51,687 nucleotides of DNA from CAZOWW01 sp964583765 (GTDB lineage: Bacteria; Actinomycetota; Actinomycetes; Actinomycetales; Kineosporiaceae): assembly GCA_964583765.1 (NCBI GenBank), contig CAZOWW010000023.1, forward strand, positions 1 to 51,687, written 5' to 3'. Below, piece by piece: positions 40,652 through 49,224 of the stretch. The notes beneath the pieces are model-generated. The model was given only the letters and a program-made list of their open reading frames with translations, was not told the origin of the DNA and ran no database searches. The position numbers were made by a program, and so were the translations under genes. Position 1 is the stretch's first letter; each line of letters opens with the position of its first letter.

Positions 40652-41430
40652 CGCCGACCGTCCAGCAGGAGCTCCGGTCCTGCGGCCGGTTCGGTGGCGT
40701 CCACGACGAGCCCGTCCGACAGGAACACCACCCGGTCCGCCCAGGCGGCGAACCGCGACTCGTGGGTGACGAGCAGCGCGGCGGCCCCGGCGTCCACGCG
40801 GTGCCGCAGCACGCGCATGATCTGCTCCCCGGTCACCGAGTCGAGGGCACCGGTCGGTTCGTCCGCGAGCACCGCCCGGCGTGGCCCGACCAGGGCCCGG
40901 GCGATCGCGACCCGCTGCTGCTGCCCGCCGGAGAGTTCGTCCGGGAAACGTCCGGCCAGTTCGGCGACGTCGACCTCCGCGAGCGCGGCGAGCGCCTCCG
41001 CCTGCGCCCGGCGGATGCTCACGCCGTCCAGCTCCCGGGGCAGCATCACGTTCTCCAGCGCGGTGAGCGCGGGCACCAGGTTCAGGTCCTGGAACACGTA
41101 GCCCACCGTGCGCCGCCGCAGCGCGGCCCGCCGTCCGGAGCCGACCGAGGTGATCGGCACGCCGTCCAGCAGCACCTCGCCGGACGTCGGCTCGTCGAGT
41201 CCCCCCGCCAGGTGCAGGAGGGTCGACTTGCCCGACCCGGAGGGGCCCATCACCGCGACCAGTTCGCCCGCGCGCACGCTCAAGCTCACCCCCCGCAGGG
41301 CGTGCACCTGCTGCGCACCCTGGCCGTGCACCCGGGTGACCGCCCGCAGCTCCAGGCAGGGCGGCCCCGCCTGCTCCGGCCCCTCGCCCGGCGTGGCCTG
41401 GCGGCCCACCCGCCACCGCCGCGCGCTCAC
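40648..41430 (-). CDS. ABC transporter ATPase (LolD/MacB type)
   Basis: This 260-residue ATPase has Walker A GPSGSGKST, Q-loop YVFQDLNLVPALT, signature ELSGGQQQRVAIARAL, Walker B AVLADEPTGALD and H-loop LLVTHESR. The DEPTGALD and QDLNLVPALT forms are typical of ATPases that serve FtsX-type permeases. The GTG start at 41430 overlaps the PadR stop as GTGA, and its own stop overlaps the permease start as ATGA, so the three proteins are made in fixed order. Confidence 0.9.
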   Translation of the reverse strand: MSARRWRVGRQATPGEGPEQAGPPCLELRAVTRVHGQGAQQVHALRGVSLSVRAGELVAVMGPSGSGKSTLLHLAGGLDEPTSGEVLLDGVPITSVGSGRRAALRRRTVGYVFQDLNLVPALTALENVMLPRELDGVSIRRAQAEALAALAEVDVAELAGRFPDELSGGQQQRVAIARALVGPRRAVLADEPTGALDSVTGEQIMRVLRHRVDAGAAALLVTHESRFAAWADRVVFLSDGLVVDATEPAAGPELLLDGRR

Positions 41431-42074
41431 CGACGTCCCCGTCCCCGCGAAGGAACCCGCAGCCCCTCGCCGGCCTGTGGTTCGGTGGGTGACCCGGCGG
41501 GTGGGTCGGTGGGGCGATCGACAGGTGCCGACGCCGACGCCCGGGCCCGCGCGAGCCGCTGCTCCACATGGTCGAGCCAGCGGATCTCCGCCTCGGCCGC
41601 GAAGATCAGGCTGTCCAGCACCAGGCGCCAGGCCAGGTCCGTGGCGGTGACGCCGTCCAGGGTCGCCTCGTCTGTCCGCATGCCCAGGCGGGTGTACTCC
41701 TGCATCGCCCGCAGGGTCTCCGCACGCTGCCGCTGGACGACCGCGCGGACGTCCACCCCGGGCAGCGTCACCGCGAGGGCCAGCTTGATCGCCAGCTCGT
41801 CCCGGGCCGGGGCTCCCCTCTCCACGGGCGTGGTCCACCACCGCGCCGCCTCGTCCCGGCCCTTCTCGGTGAGCCCGTACACGACGGACCCGTCCTGCTG
41901 GCGATCCAGCTCGACGACCAACCCGTCCCGCTGCAGGCGTCCCAGGGTCGTGTAGACCTGCCCGATGTTCAGCGGCCAGGTGGCCCCCGTGCGCCCCTCG
42001 AACTCCTGCCGGAGCTGGTAGCCGTACATCGGCCGCTCCGCCAGGAGCACGAGCAGCCCGTGTCGAACAGACAC
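41427..42074 (-). CDS. PadR-family regulator
   Basis: This 215-residue regulator has the PadR winged helix (HGLLVLLAERPMYGYQLRQEF, cited as LLAERPMYGYQLRQEF), INIGQVYTTLGRLQRDGLV-type recognition helix (PLNIGQVYTTLGRLQRD) and GLTEKGRDEAARWW. A longer helical dimerisation domain with the YTRLGMRTDEATLDG and LRLVLDSLIFAAEAEIRWLD segments follows. The start is GTG 42074 with GGGAGGGA about 8 bases upstream. It probably represses the coupled ABC transporter genes from the palindrome at 42176-42216. Confidence 0.9.
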   Translation of the reverse strand: MSVRHGLLVLLAERPMYGYQLRQEFEGRTGATWPLNIGQVYTTLGRLQRDGLVVELDRQQDGSVVYGLTEKGRDEAARWWTTPVERGAPARDELAIKLALAVTLPGVDVRAVVQRQRAETLRAMQEYTRLGMRTDEATLDGVTATDLAWRLVLDSLIFAAEAEIRWLDHVEQRLARARASASAPVDRPTDPPAGSPTEPQAGEGLRVPSRGRGRR

Positions 42075-42175
42075 CCTGACTCCCTCCCGCACGCCCACCC
42101 AGGTGGACGCCACCGTCCCCATTGCCGTGCCCGGTGCGGTCCCCCGTCGGGAGGGAAATCCCGCACCCCGAGGCA

Positions 42176-42216
42176 CTGCATACTCGATATGGCAGGAGGC
42201 TATACCGCGTATGCAG
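42176..42216. promoter_or_regulatory. Large palindromic operator upstream of padR
   Basis: Two 18-base arms face each other around AGGAG. CTGCATACTCGATATGGC (42176-42193) matches, in reverse complement, GCTATACCGCGTATGCAG (42199-42216) at 13 of 18 positions, with CTGCATAC and TAT-GC exact. The site is AT-rich and about 100 bases upstream of the PadR start, so it is the likely autoregulatory operator and promoter. Confidence 0.65.
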
Positions 42217-42370
42217 TCACGTCCAGCAACCCTCGCCCCCTGACCCGCTCGCCTGAGCGATCACGCCGGGCTCGGCGTCCCGGGTCGACCTCACCGAGAC
42301 CTCCGACCACTACCGCCCCTCACCCGGCCCTCTTGCTGCCCTCAGCTCCGGTCCAGGGCAGGATGGAGTC

Positions 42371-42967
42371 ATGAGCTCGATCTTCGACTTCCCCCAGACC
42401 TCCGCCGACGAACCCGAGGAGAGCCCGGCAGCGGCATCCCGGGGCACCGACCGGATCGTCGTCGTCACCCCGGACGGGATGGCCGTGGCCGGGGGCGAGC
42501 CCGATGCCGAGAGCAATCCCGCCGTCCTGGTCGAGCAACCGGCCAAGGTGATGCGCATCGGCAGCATGATCAAGCAGCTCCTCGAGGAGGTGCGCAACGC
42601 CCCGCTGGACGAGGCGGGACGAGCGCGCCTGGCCGCCATCCACGAGCGCTCCATCGCCGAGCTGGAGCAGGGCCTGGCTCCCGAACTGGTAGAGGAACTC
42701 CGACGCATCACGCTGCCCTTCACCGGGGAGACCACCCCCAGCGACGCAGAGCTCCGGATCGCCCAGGCGCAGCTGGTCGGCTGGCTGGAGGGGTTGTTCC
42801 ACGGGATCCAGACCGCCCTGTTCGCCCAGCAGATGGCGGCCCGCGCCCAACTGGAGCAGATGCGCCGGGCCCTGCCCGGAGCGCCGGCGGCGGGATTCGA
42901 GGGTGGGCGCCCACGGCCCGCGGGCCTGGAGGGCGGGGGCCCGCACGGAACCGGCCAGTACCTGTGA
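42371..42967 (+). CDS. bpa: Bacterial proteasome activator Bpa/PafE
   Basis: This 198-residue protein has the helical core of Bpa (VMRIGSMIKQLLEEVRNAPLD, cited as MIKQLLEEVRNAPLD; GLAPELVEELRRITLPF; GWLEGLFHGIQTALFAQQM) and ends in GQYL. That C-terminal tail docks into the 20S proteasome alpha-ring pockets and opens the gate without ATP. In mycobacteria Bpa targets unfolded proteins for degradation. The start has GGATGGAG upstream. Its presence implies a proteasome elsewhere in the genome. Confidence 0.93.
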   Translation: MSSIFDFPQTSADEPEESPAAASRGTDRIVVVTPDGMAVAGGEPDAESNPAVLVEQPAKVMRIGSMIKQLLEEVRNAPLDEAGRARLAAIHERSIAELEQGLAPELVEELRRITLPFTGETTPSDAELRIAQAQLVGWLEGLFHGIQTALFAQQMAARAQLEQMRRALPGAPAAGFEGGRPRPAGLEGGGPHGTGQYL

Positions 42968-42993
42968 GACCGGCCCCGGTCGCACCGCGGTCA

Positions 42994-43023
42994 TTGGGCC
43001 TCCGCGACCCCGGGCACTAGGGT
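42994..43023 (+). promoter_or_regulatory. Promoter of the lipoprotein gene
   Basis: TTGGGC (42994-42999) and TAGGGT (43018-43023) are separated by 18 bases and lie about 75 bases before the ATG at 43100. This is an acceptable housekeeping-type promoter. Confidence 0.45.
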
Positions 43024-43099
43024 GAGGCGGACCCACTGGCGGGATGGATCACGTGCGGTCCATGCCGCCGCGCCTCACCCGCACGGCCAAGGAGCGAGC

Positions 43100-43867
43100 A
43101 TGCGACTGCGACAGGCCCTCATCCCGGCAGCCGTCGCCGCGGCGCTCACCGCCGGGTGCAGCCCCTTCGGGATCGTCAACCACGCCGGCCCGGCGACGAG
43201 CACCTCGACCACGGCACCGACCACTCCCAGCGGCACCGTGCCCGTGACCCCCACGCCGTCCCACCCCACGAACGGCATGGAGTTCAAGCCTGCCGCCGAG
43301 GTGGAGTCCCTGGCCAAGAAGGCCCTGCTCGGCGCCTCCTCGGTGCGGATCAAGGGCACCGTGCACGAGAACGGTGAGACGATCGCGCTCGACATGCACC
43401 TGAAGGGCACCGACGGCTCGACCGGCACGATCACCCAGAACGGCACGGACATGCACCTGCTGATCATCGGCAAGGTCGCCTACATCTCGGGCGATGACAC
43501 GTTCTGGAGCAAGACCGTGGGCAAGGGCGCCGTCGCCACCCTGCGCGGCAAGTACCTCAAGATGACGTCCAGCAACCCGGACTTCAAGGACCTGCTCGTC
43601 TTCGGCAGCGTCACCAAGCTGGCCGCGATGTTCCTGCCCGACGAGCCACTGATCCGGATCGGGCAGCAACCGGTCAACGGTTCCCGCACTCTGATCCTCA
43701 AGGGCGCCGGTGACACGTACTTCGTCGCCCTGGACGGGCCCCCGTACCCGCTGCGGCTCTCCGGCGGGGATTCGAAGACCTCGGCAGTGATCGACTTCCT
43801 CGACTACGGCAAGCCGGTCACGCTCACCGCGCCCCCCAAGTCGAAGATCTTCAGCGTCCCGAGCTGA
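43100..43867 (+). CDS. LppX/LprG-like lipoprotein
   Basis: This 255-residue precursor has a lipoprotein signal (AALTAGCSP), a Ser/Thr/Pro tether and a single globular domain. VRIKGTVHENGETIALDMHLKG (cited as VRIKGTVHENGETI) and MHLLIIGKVAYISGDD fit the alternating beta-sheet pattern of LppX/LprAFG or LolA-like lipoproteins, which carry lipids in the cell envelope. A DUF-level assignment would also be possible. The ATG at 43100 has GGAG 5 bases upstream; the frame reaches back to 43022 without support. Its last 17 bases overlap the convergent HAD gene. Confidence 0.75.
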   Translation: MRLRQALIPAAVAAALTAGCSPFGIVNHAGPATSTSTTAPTTPSGTVPVTPTPSHPTNGMEFKPAAEVESLAKKALLGASSVRIKGTVHENGETIALDMHLKGTDGSTGTITQNGTDMHLLIIGKVAYISGDDTFWSKTVGKGAVATLRGKYLKMTSSNPDFKDLLVFGSVTKLAAMFLPDEPLIRIGQQPVNGSRTLILKGAGDTYFVALDGPPYPLRLSGGDSKTSAVIDFLDYGKPVTLTAPPKSKIFSVPS

Positions 43868-44708
43868 TCGGCTCGCCCGCCAGCACCCGGTCGAGGACGA
43901 GCGCCAGCCCGTCCTCGGCGACGCTCGCGGTCACCTCGTCCGCCGCGGCGCGGACCTCGGGCAGCGCCTGACCCATGGCCACGGACCACCCGGCCCAGGC
44001 GAACATCGGCAGGTCGTTGAGCCAGTCACCCACGGCCAGGGTGCGCCCGGGATCCACCCCGAGCTGCGCGCGGACCTCCTCCAGCGCACCGGCCTTGCTC
44101 ACCCCGCGGGGGTTGATGTCGAGCCAGGAGGTCCAGCTCACCGTGTAGCTCACGCCCTGCAGACCGGCCTTCTCGATCACGGCAAGGAACTCGTCCACCG
44201 GGCGTTCGGTGCTGCGCACCACCACGCGGGTGGTCGGGCCGGTCAGCTTCTCGAACGGCACGATCGTCGACCGTCCCTCGGTGAGCTCCCCCGGCGGGAA
44301 GGCAGCGGTCATCGCGAATCCGCCGTCCACCAGCTCCATGGCGTACAGCGCGTCGGGCAGGTGCTCGCGCAGGAGTTCCAGCGCCGGTCGCGGATCGAAG
44401 GTGGTCGCACGTTCCACGGCGAACCCCTCGGGCAGCGACGCGTCCAATCGCAGCAGGACCGCACCGTTGCAGCAGACCGTCCACCCGTGGGCCAGGCCGA
44501 GGAGCCGGAGCACCGGCAGGGTGCCGGCGATGTCCCGACCGGTGGCGAGCACCACGTGCCGGCCCGAGTCGGCCACCGCGCGCACGACGTCGCGGACGCG
44601 GTCGCTCAGCTGTGCGCCGTGGTCGAGGATCGTCCCGTCGATGTCCAGGGCCACCAGCTGGACGTCGCCGGCCGGCACGCCGGGCACCGGACGGACCTGA
44701 GCGGGCAC
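43851..44708 (-). CDS. HAD-superfamily (Cof-like) phosphatase
   Basis: This 285-residue HAD phosphatase has motif I ALDIDGTILDH, motif II ATGRD, a cap insertion of the C2B type, a lysine in GVSKAGALEEV, and motif IV VGDWLNDLPMF in place of the usual GDxxND. The family dephosphorylates sugar phosphates, FMN/PLP or similar small substrates. The GTG shares its G with the TAG of serS (TAGTG), so it is coupled to serS. Confidence 0.85.
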   Translation of the reverse strand: MPAQVRPVPGVPAGDVQLVALDIDGTILDHGAQLSDRVRDVVRAVADSGRHVVLATGRDIAGTLPVLRLLGLAHGWTVCCNGAVLLRLDASLPEGFAVERATTFDPRPALELLREHLPDALYAMELVDGGFAMTAAFPPGELTEGRSTIVPFEKLTGPTTRVVVRSTERPVDEFLAVIEKAGLQGVSYTVSWTSWLDINPRGVSKAGALEEVRAQLGVDPGRTLAVGDWLNDLPMFAWAGWSVAMGQALPEVRAAADEVTASVAEDGLALVLDRVLAGEPISSGR

Positions 44709-45988
44709 TAGGCGGGCTTCAGCAGGTCGAGTCCGCCCAGGTAGGGACGGAGTGCCGCGGGGACCCGGACCGAGCCGTCCGGCTGCTGGTGGTTCTCCAG
44801 GATCGCCACGATCCACCGCGTGGTGGCCAGGGTTCCGTTGAGGGTGGCCACGTGCCGGGTACCGGCGTCGGGGGGACCGGGGACGCGTTCCCGCATGTCC
44901 AACCGCCGGGCCTGGAAGGTCGTGCAGTTGGACGTCGAGGTGAGCTCGCGGTACCGGCCCTGGCTGGGTACCCACGCCTCGCAGTCGTACTTGCGGGCGG
45001 CCGACGAGCCGAGGTCACCGGCCGCGACGTCGATGACCCGGTACGGCAGCTCCACCTTGGCGAGCATCTCCTCCTCCCAGGCGAGCAGGCGCAGGTGCTC
45101 CGCCGCGGCGTCGGAGGCGGTGATGTAGCTGAACATCTCGACCTTGTGGAACTGGTGCACCCGGATGATGCCGCGGGTGTCCTTGCCGTACGAGCCGGCC
45201 TCGCGGCGGTAGCAGGCCGACCAGCCGGCGAACCGGCGCGGCCCGTCCGCGAGATCGAGGATCTCCCCGGCGTGGTACCCGGCGAGCGCGACCTCACTGG
45301 TGCCGACGAGGTACAGGTCGTCCGCAGGCAGGTGGTAGATCTCGTCCGCATGGGCGCCGAGGAACCCGGTGCCGGCCATCACCGAGGGCTTGACCAGGGT
45401 CGGGGTGATCGCGAGGGTGAACCCGGCCGCCACCGCCTGGTCCACGGCGAGTTGCAGCAGGGCGAGCTCGAGCCGGGCGCCGACGCCGGTGAGGAAGTAG
45501 AAGCGCGCGCCCGAGACCTTGGCGCCGCGGTCCATGTCGATGGCACGCAGGCCCTCGCCCAGCTCGAGGTGGTCACGGGGGGTGAAGCCCTCGGCCGCGA
45601 AGTCGCGGGGGGTGCCCACCTCGCGCAGCACGACGTAGTCGTCCTCACCCCCGGGCGGGGTGTCGGCCTCGATCACGTTGCCGATCCGCCGCACCAGCTC
45701 GGCCAGCTCGCGGTCGGCCGAGTCGGCCTCCGCCTGCCGCGCCTTGACCTGCTCGGCGAGTTGCTTGCCCGCAGCGACGAGGATCTGCTTCTCCTCACCC
45801 TTGGCCTGGGCGACGAGCCGGCCGTGGGCCTTCTGCTCGGCCCGCAGTCGCTCGAAGTCGGCCAGCGCGGAGCGACGCCGGGCGTCCGCCGCCAGCACCT
45901 CGTCGACCAGGTGCTCGTCCTCGCCGCGGGCTCGCTGGCTGGCACGCACGACGTCGGGGTCTTCACGCAACTGCCGCAGGTCAATCAC
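44708..45988 (-). CDS. serS: Seryl-tRNA synthetase
   Basis: This 426-residue class II synthetase begins MIDLRQLREDPDVVRASQ (initiated by GTG). A coiled-coil tRNA-binding arm (residues ~30-100) follows, then the catalytic core with TSEVALAGYH, motif 2 FAGWSACYRREAGSYGKDTRG (cited as CYRREAGSYGKDTRG), VEMFSY, and motif 3 NGTLATTRWIVAILE. Length and order match SerRS. TACCCT (46001-45996 on the minus strand) lies 7 bases before the GTG, so the gene is probably leaderless. Confidence 0.96.
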   Translation of the reverse strand: MIDLRQLREDPDVVRASQRARGEDEHLVDEVLAADARRRSALADFERLRAEQKAHGRLVAQAKGEEKQILVAAGKQLAEQVKARQAEADSADRELAELVRRIGNVIEADTPPGGEDDYVVLREVGTPRDFAAEGFTPRDHLELGEGLRAIDMDRGAKVSGARFYFLTGVGARLELALLQLAVDQAVAAGFTLAITPTLVKPSVMAGTGFLGAHADEIYHLPADDLYLVGTSEVALAGYHAGEILDLADGPRRFAGWSACYRREAGSYGKDTRGIIRVHQFHKVEMFSYITASDAAAEHLRLLAWEEEMLAKVELPYRVIDVAAGDLGSSAARKYDCEAWVPSQGRYRELTSTSNCTTFQARRLDMRERVPGPPDAGTRHVATLNGTLATTRWIVAILENHQQPDGSVRVPAALRPYLGGLDLLKPA

Positions 45989-45995
45989 CCTGCCG

Positions 45996-46001
45996 AGGGT
46001 A
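45996..46001 (-). promoter_or_regulatory. -10 box of a probable leaderless serS promoter
   Basis: TACCCT on the minus strand fits TANNNT and ends 7 bases before the GTG at 45988. Confidence 0.45.
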
Positions 46002-46176
46002 GTCGCCGTCCTGCGGCCGTCGCCGCCAGGTTTCCCCCGGCTCGTCGCGGGCAAAGGGGTCGCGGACGGCGCCCCGAAGATCGAGACTGAGGGACGCGGG
46101 TACTCGAGGGTGATGTCCGATCGAGAACGAGCGACGCGAGCGATCGATGGTCGTGTCCGATCGGGCCAGAAGGTCG

Positions 46177-46182
46177 TAGCGT
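46177..46182 (+). promoter_or_regulatory. -10 box of a probable leaderless lipid-kinase promoter
   Basis: TAGCGT fits TANNNT and ends 6 bases before the ATG at 46189. There is no Shine-Dalgarno sequence between them. Confidence 0.5.
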
Positions 46183-46188
46183 GACGGC

Positions 46189-47277
46189 ATGAGGTGGGGA
46201 GGGGCCACGGAGACGGTGGTGCTGACGACCCTCGTGGCCTGGGCCGTCCTGGCGGGCGGCGCCGGGGTGGTCGTCGCCACGTTGCGTCGACGCCGACGCA
46301 GCCGCGGCACCGACGGGACCACGGAGTCCGGCGCCGAACCCGGTACACCCAGGACGTGGTGCGCGGTCGTCGCCAACCCGACGAAGTTCACCGGCGGGCA
46401 GGATCCCCGGAACTGGCTGCCCGAACGCTGTGCCGCCGCGGGCTGGGACGAACCCCGCTGGTGGCACACCACCCCGGAGGACCCCGGTTCCGGCCAGACC
46501 CGGGCGGCGGTCGCGGACGGCGCCGCGGTGGTGGTGGCCTACGGCGGTGACGGGACCGTGCGGGCCGTGGCCCATGCGCTGGCCGGCCAGGGCGTCCCGC
46601 TCGGACTGGTGCCCGCGGGCACCGGCAACCTGCTCGCACGCAACCTCGGGATCCCCCTGGCCAATCCCGAGGACTGCCTGCGGATCGCCCTCGGCACGCA
46701 CTCCCGGGTCGTGGACATCGGGCGGATCGAGCTGGACGTCTCCGGCGAGGACGCCGAGCCCGCGCGGCACACCTTCCTGGTGATGGCCGGGCTCGGGTTC
46801 GACGCCGAGGTGATGGCCACCGTGGAGCCCCGCCTCAAGCAGAAGGTCGGCTGGTGGGCCTACGTCGTCGCGGGCACCCGCAACCTGCGCGGCCCCTCGA
46901 CGCGGGTGGTGATCCGCCTGGACGACCGGCCGCCGATCGTGCGCCGGGTCCGGAGCGTCATCGTGGGCAACTGCGGGGAACTGGCCGGTGGAGTGCGGTT
47001 GATGCCCGACGCCCTGATCGACGACGGCTGGCTGGACGTGGTCATCGTGGCCCCGCGCGGGGTCGTCGGCTGGGCGGCGGTGACCGCCGCGGTGCTCACC
47101 CGCAGCCAACGCGGCCACCAGCCGGTGGAGCACTTCCGCTGCCGCAAGCTGCGCGTGCACGCCGAGCGGCCGCTGCAGGCGCAGATCGACGGCGACCCGG
47201 GCGGTGAGGCCCGGGTGCTGCGCGCCGAGGTCGACCCCCGCGCGCTCACCGTCCGCTGCCCCGCCGGACACGCCTGA
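46189..47277 (+). CDS. Diacylglycerol/sphingosine-kinase-family lipid kinase
   Basis: This 362-residue protein has one N-terminal membrane segment (TLVAWAVLAGGAGVVVATL) and a DAGK catalytic domain. Motifs are VVANPTKF, VVAYGGDGTVRAVAHAL, PAGTGNLLARNLGIP and VDIGRIELD. These enzymes phosphorylate diacylglycerol or related lipids on the inner membrane face; the GGDGT loop binds the nucleotide. It is divergent from serS, with about 200 bases between that contain a repeated TGTCCGATCG element. Confidence 0.9.
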   Translation: MRWGGATETVVLTTLVAWAVLAGGAGVVVATLRRRRRSRGTDGTTESGAEPGTPRTWCAVVANPTKFTGGQDPRNWLPERCAAAGWDEPRWWHTTPEDPGSGQTRAAVADGAAVVVAYGGDGTVRAVAHALAGQGVPLGLVPAGTGNLLARNLGIPLANPEDCLRIALGTHSRVVDIGRIELDVSGEDAEPARHTFLVMAGLGFDAEVMATVEPRLKQKVGWWAYVVAGTRNLRGPSTRVVIRLDDRPPIVRRVRSVIVGNCGELAGGVRLMPDALIDDGWLDVVIVAPRGVVGWAAVTAAVLTRSQRGHQPVEHFRCRKLRVHAERPLQAQIDGDPGGEARVLRAEVDPRALTVRCPAGHA

Positions 47278-47289
47278 GTCGCAGGGGGC

Positions 47290-47325
47290 GGGCCGGTCAC
47301 CGGACCGCTGCCCGGTGACCGGCCC
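47290..47325. terminator. 14-bp perfect bidirectional terminator
   Basis: GGGCCGGTCACCGG (47290-47303) pairs perfectly with CCGGTGACCGGCCC (47312-47325) around an 8-base loop. It lies between the convergent lipid kinase and the secreted-protein gene. Confidence 0.85.
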
Positions 47326-47336
47326 ACCCGCCGGGG

Positions 47337-48773
47337 TCAGCCGGCGGTGAGGACGATCGGCGCGGTGTCGTCCGTCGGGTCGGCGTCCTTCGGTGCGTCG
47401 GAGCCGAAGGTGAGCGTGATGCTGCCCGGGGCACCCACCGACGATCCGGTCACGGCGACCGTGAACGGCAGCGGAGCGGTTCCACCCACCGCGAGGTTCG
47501 TGTAGAGCAGGCACTCGTAGGCCTGGTAGCCGGGCAGGTCCAGCAGGTCCCAGTCGGGTTGGCCGGAGACGACGGGAGCGCACCCGAGGGGGACCGAGGT
47601 CGCGGTCGTGCCGGCGGGCAGGGTGACGACTGCATCGGTGAGCGGGTCGCCGCTGCGGGTCAGTACCGCCGCCGCGGGGCCGAGATCGCGCACCCCGAGC
47701 GCCAACTGCACCTGGTCACCGGCCTTCGGCGCGACTGCCGTCGCACCCACCGCCGCCAGATCGACGGTCAGGCGGCCCGTCACCGAGACCGGGACGTCGA
47801 AAGAGCTCTGGTCGCTCAGGTTGATCTGGGGGCGTCCGGCGCGGGTCAGGACAGGAGCGGGCGCGCCGCCGGACCCGGCGACCAGGGACAGCTTCGGCCC
47901 GTGACCGGCCTTCATCGAGGAGAGCCGGAATGCGTTCCGTAGATCCAGCGGCGTGCGCCAGCCGCCCTCGGTGAGGCCGTTGAAGGGGGCCCGGTGGTCG
48001 GAGGCGATCCGGAAGCCCATCGGGGTGGCGAGGGTGTAGGTCCGGCCCGGCAGGAGATCGTTCGCGAAGAAGCAGAAGGTGCCGTTGATACTGCTGTCAT
48101 AGCGGCAGTTGCGATAGCGCGTGGCCGGGTCGAAACCGGGGTCGCTCTCCGTCCACAGCGCGACGCCGTGCACGGTGTTCGTCCCGCCGTTGGTGACCGT
48201 CCACCGTTCCTGGTAGGTCTCACCGTCCGCGACGCTGACCCGGGGCGGGGACTGACCGGCGACCAGCTGGACCCCCTCGGCGACGCTGAAGGGCCGGCGG
48301 TCGGTGGCACGGCCCAGACCGGTGGCCGTGGCGATGGCGGTCAGGCTCCCGGTCGCAAGGGCCGCGGAGGATCGGGCCCGGACGGCGAGCCCCAGACTCC
48401 CCACGTACCCCGTCGGGCGATAGACGCTCCAGGAGACCGACCGGGTGGCAGAGGACACGCAGGTGATGCGATGTCTGACGGCGGCACACGTCCAGTCGGA
48501 CCCGCCGGGGGTGTCGATCGTGACGCCCCGAGGCAGAGCGCGGGTGTCCAGGCTGACGCGAAGGCCCTGCACCTGGCGGATGGCCGGGTCCGAGACGGTG
48601 ATGGAGGCGTTCAGGCCGGAACTCAGCCCGGGGATCACCGCGGTCCCGTCGAGCTGCACGCTCAGCACGGGTGTGGTGGACGCCGCGCCTGCGGGAGCGG
48701 CGGCGATTGCGCCGCTCGCGGCGAGCGTCGCCGCGCAGGCCGTGCCCAGCAATGCGGTCTTCAATCGGATCAT
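47337..48773 (-). CDS. Secreted protein of unknown function with beta-rich repeats
   Basis: This 478-residue protein has a Sec signal peptide (AALAASGAIAAAPAGAAS-like, ending AGA-ST). The mature part alternates short beta-strand-like blocks. Two regions resemble DUF11/CARDB-type immunoglobulin-like domains (QLALGVRDLGPAAAVLTRSGDPL and the C-terminal GSITLTFGSDAPKDADPTDD). A cysteine pair (DWTCAAVRHRITC) and another (CRYDSSINGTFC) could form disulfides. I see no catalytic motif and no cell-wall anchor. The ATG at 48773 has AGGGGG about 11 bases upstream. Confidence 0.65.
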   Translation of the reverse strand: MIRLKTALLGTACAATLAASGAIAAAPAGAASTTPVLSVQLDGTAVIPGLSSGLNASITVSDPAIRQVQGLRVSLDTRALPRGVTIDTPGGSDWTCAAVRHRITCVSSATRSVSWSVYRPTGYVGSLGLAVRARSSAALATGSLTAIATATGLGRATDRRPFSVAEGVQLVAGQSPPRVSVADGETYQERWTVTNGGTNTVHGVALWTESDPGFDPATRYRNCRYDSSINGTFCFFANDLLPGRTYTLATPMGFRIASDHRAPFNGLTEGGWRTPLDLRNAFRLSSMKAGHGPKLSLVAGSGGAPAPVLTRAGRPQINLSDQSSFDVPVSVTGRLTVDLAAVGATAVAPKAGDQVQLALGVRDLGPAAAVLTRSGDPLTDAVVTLPAGTTATSVPLGCAPVVSGQPDWDLLDLPGYQAYECLLYTNLAVGGTAPLPFTVAVTGSSVGAPGSITLTFGSDAPKDADPTDDTAPIVLTAG

Positions 48774-49224
48774 CTGTACCGGAACCCCCTGGGGCGAGAC
48801 GACAGAAGTTGATCAGCTGCGGCAGCGTAAGCCCCCCGTCGCTGCCCAAGGGCCCGGATGCCAGGGCGTGACCCTAGCGGATCATCGCGAGCCGATGATC
48901 GTCTGGGTCGGCGCGCATCGCAGTGGGCGTCACCCGCCGAAGCGGGTCATGCCCGGCGCAGATCGCCGTGCCCAGCGCGTCCACCGAGCACGTGGTGTCG
49001 AGGGCCCGAATCGGCGCACTCCCGTGCCGTCCGCGCCTCTGGAAGCAACGGACTGGTCGGATCGCACTTCCAGGCGACCACTCGCATGCATGCCCCGGGT
49101 CACCGTCCGGCGCCGATCGCGTCTGTCAGTCACCGACACCCGACCGGGCATGCCGACCTTCCCGTTTCGCCTCCAAGACCTGGCCCGAGAGCGGTTCCGA
49201 GTCCCACCCAAAAGATCTTCTGTC
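48774..49224. other. Long intergenic region without a supportable gene
   Basis: These 451 bases hold a GATCATCG/CGATGATC hairpin (48880-48900) and an ACCCGC/GCGGGT hairpin with CGAA loop (48932-48947). An Arg-rich minus-strand frame (48930-49211) would need a TTG start and has no family resemblance. Composition is less strongly biased at third positions than in neighbouring genes. Confidence 0.6.

Noticed and set aside
40652..41569. N-terminal extension of the FtsX permease frame to a 1301-residue protein
   Set aside because: The extension shadows the ABC ATPase in another frame. The permease has a clear membrane start at 40651 inside an ATGA overlap.
44700..46190. A serine tRNA gene beside serS
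   Set aside because: I found no T-loop GGTTCGA motif with an acceptor stem in the intergenic sequence.
48930..49211. 93-codon Arg-rich minus-strand frame next to element A
   Set aside because: It needs a TTG start, has no ribosome-binding site, no recognisable domain and composition typical of a random GC-rich frame.
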